This document shows positions 63,960 to 64,000 of a stretch of 64,000 bases of DNA, piece by piece. Below the pieces are notes generated by a model, which was not told the origin of the DNA, did not search any database, and worked only from the letters and a program-made list of their open reading frames with translations. This DNA comes from an uncultured Devosia sp. (GTDB lineage Bacteria; Pseudomonadota; Alphaproteobacteria; Rhizobiales; Devosiaceae): assembly GCF_913055165.1 (NCBI RefSeq), contig NZ_CAJXJS010000003.1, positions 59,091-123,090 of the forward strand. The letters are read 5' to 3'. The position numbers and the translations under genes were made by a program. The first letter of the stretch is position 1, and the number at the start of each line of letters is the position of its first letter.

Positions 63960-64000
63960 ATGGGCTTCCGTCCCCTGCATGACCGCGTGGTCGTCCGTCG
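63960..64000 (+). CDS. groES: Co-chaperonin GroES (5' end only)
   Basis: Only the first 13 codons are in the window: MGFRPLHDRVVVR, the canonical GroES N-terminus. GAGG lies upstream of the ATG at 63960. Control by CIRCE and the heat-shock promoter confirms the assignment; groEL should follow beyond the window. Confidence 0.95.
   Translation, partial: MGFRPLHDRVVVR

Overview
The window is a GC-rich chromosomal segment of an alphaproteobacterium. I place it in the Hyphomicrobiales, possibly near Devosia; the genus is inference. The supporting marks are a ZnuABC/AztD zinc locus, an aerobic-type cobaltochelatase CobN, an Entner-Doudoroff operon, a CIRCE element with an RpoH-like promoter before groES, and the linkage of a HAD hydrolase, ribF, ileS and lspA. 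Most of it is housekeeping DNA. Accessory DNA is limited to single genes, the clearest being an AT-richer kinase gene at 9.8-11.6 kb. I found no tRNA, rRNA, CRISPR array, insertion sequence or phage gene.

Layout. 1-9.6 kb: ubiA (cut by the window edge), rsmE, gshA, purD, a patatin lipase, an MDR oxidoreductase, a membrane-protein/XRE-regulator pair, tadA and an alpha/beta-hydrolase membrane protein. 9.6-14.5 kb: the membrane-anchored kinase, a gene-free stretch, a 6S RNA candidate, mutL and a small secreted protein. 14.5-16.8 kb: two divergent citrate-synthase-family genes sharing a 24-bp perfect palindrome; one is fused to a DNA-binding domain. 16.8-21.9 kb: sugar kinase-zwf-pgl-edd, turning glucose into KDPG. 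22-37.4 kb: cobalamin genes cobU, cbiB, cobQ, cobB, cobA, cobK and cobE, then a cobalamin-riboswitch operon (CbiM-like permease, cobW, cobN, unknown P-loop kinase, cobO), with a CDF transporter and a secreted protein between the two blocks. The corrin-ring methylation and contraction genes are not here. 37.4-39.6 kb: small secreted or membrane proteins, including an RTX-repeat protein. 39.6-45.6 kb: a zinc regulon (COG0523 GTPase, aztD, znuA, znuCB, zur) with three Zur-box-like repeats. 45.6-57.2 kb: rsmD, an RluB-type synthase with a huge disordered tail, a lipoprotein, lspA, ileS, a glycosyltransferase with a poly-Pro/poly-Glu protein, a LuxR-type regulator, ribF and a HAD hydrolase. 57.3-64 kb: a degenerate EAL protein, a ROK regulator, a sigma-54 activator, small membrane proteins, a DMT transporter, small conserved proteins and the start of groES.

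The observations I would follow first are three palindromic repeats translated in frame inside cobN; the divergent HTH-citrate synthase pair and its operator; a 55-codon gene whose near-perfect Shine-Dalgarno can be masked by an upstream copy of the 16S anti-SD core; the membrane-anchored kinase; and the 6S RNA candidate.
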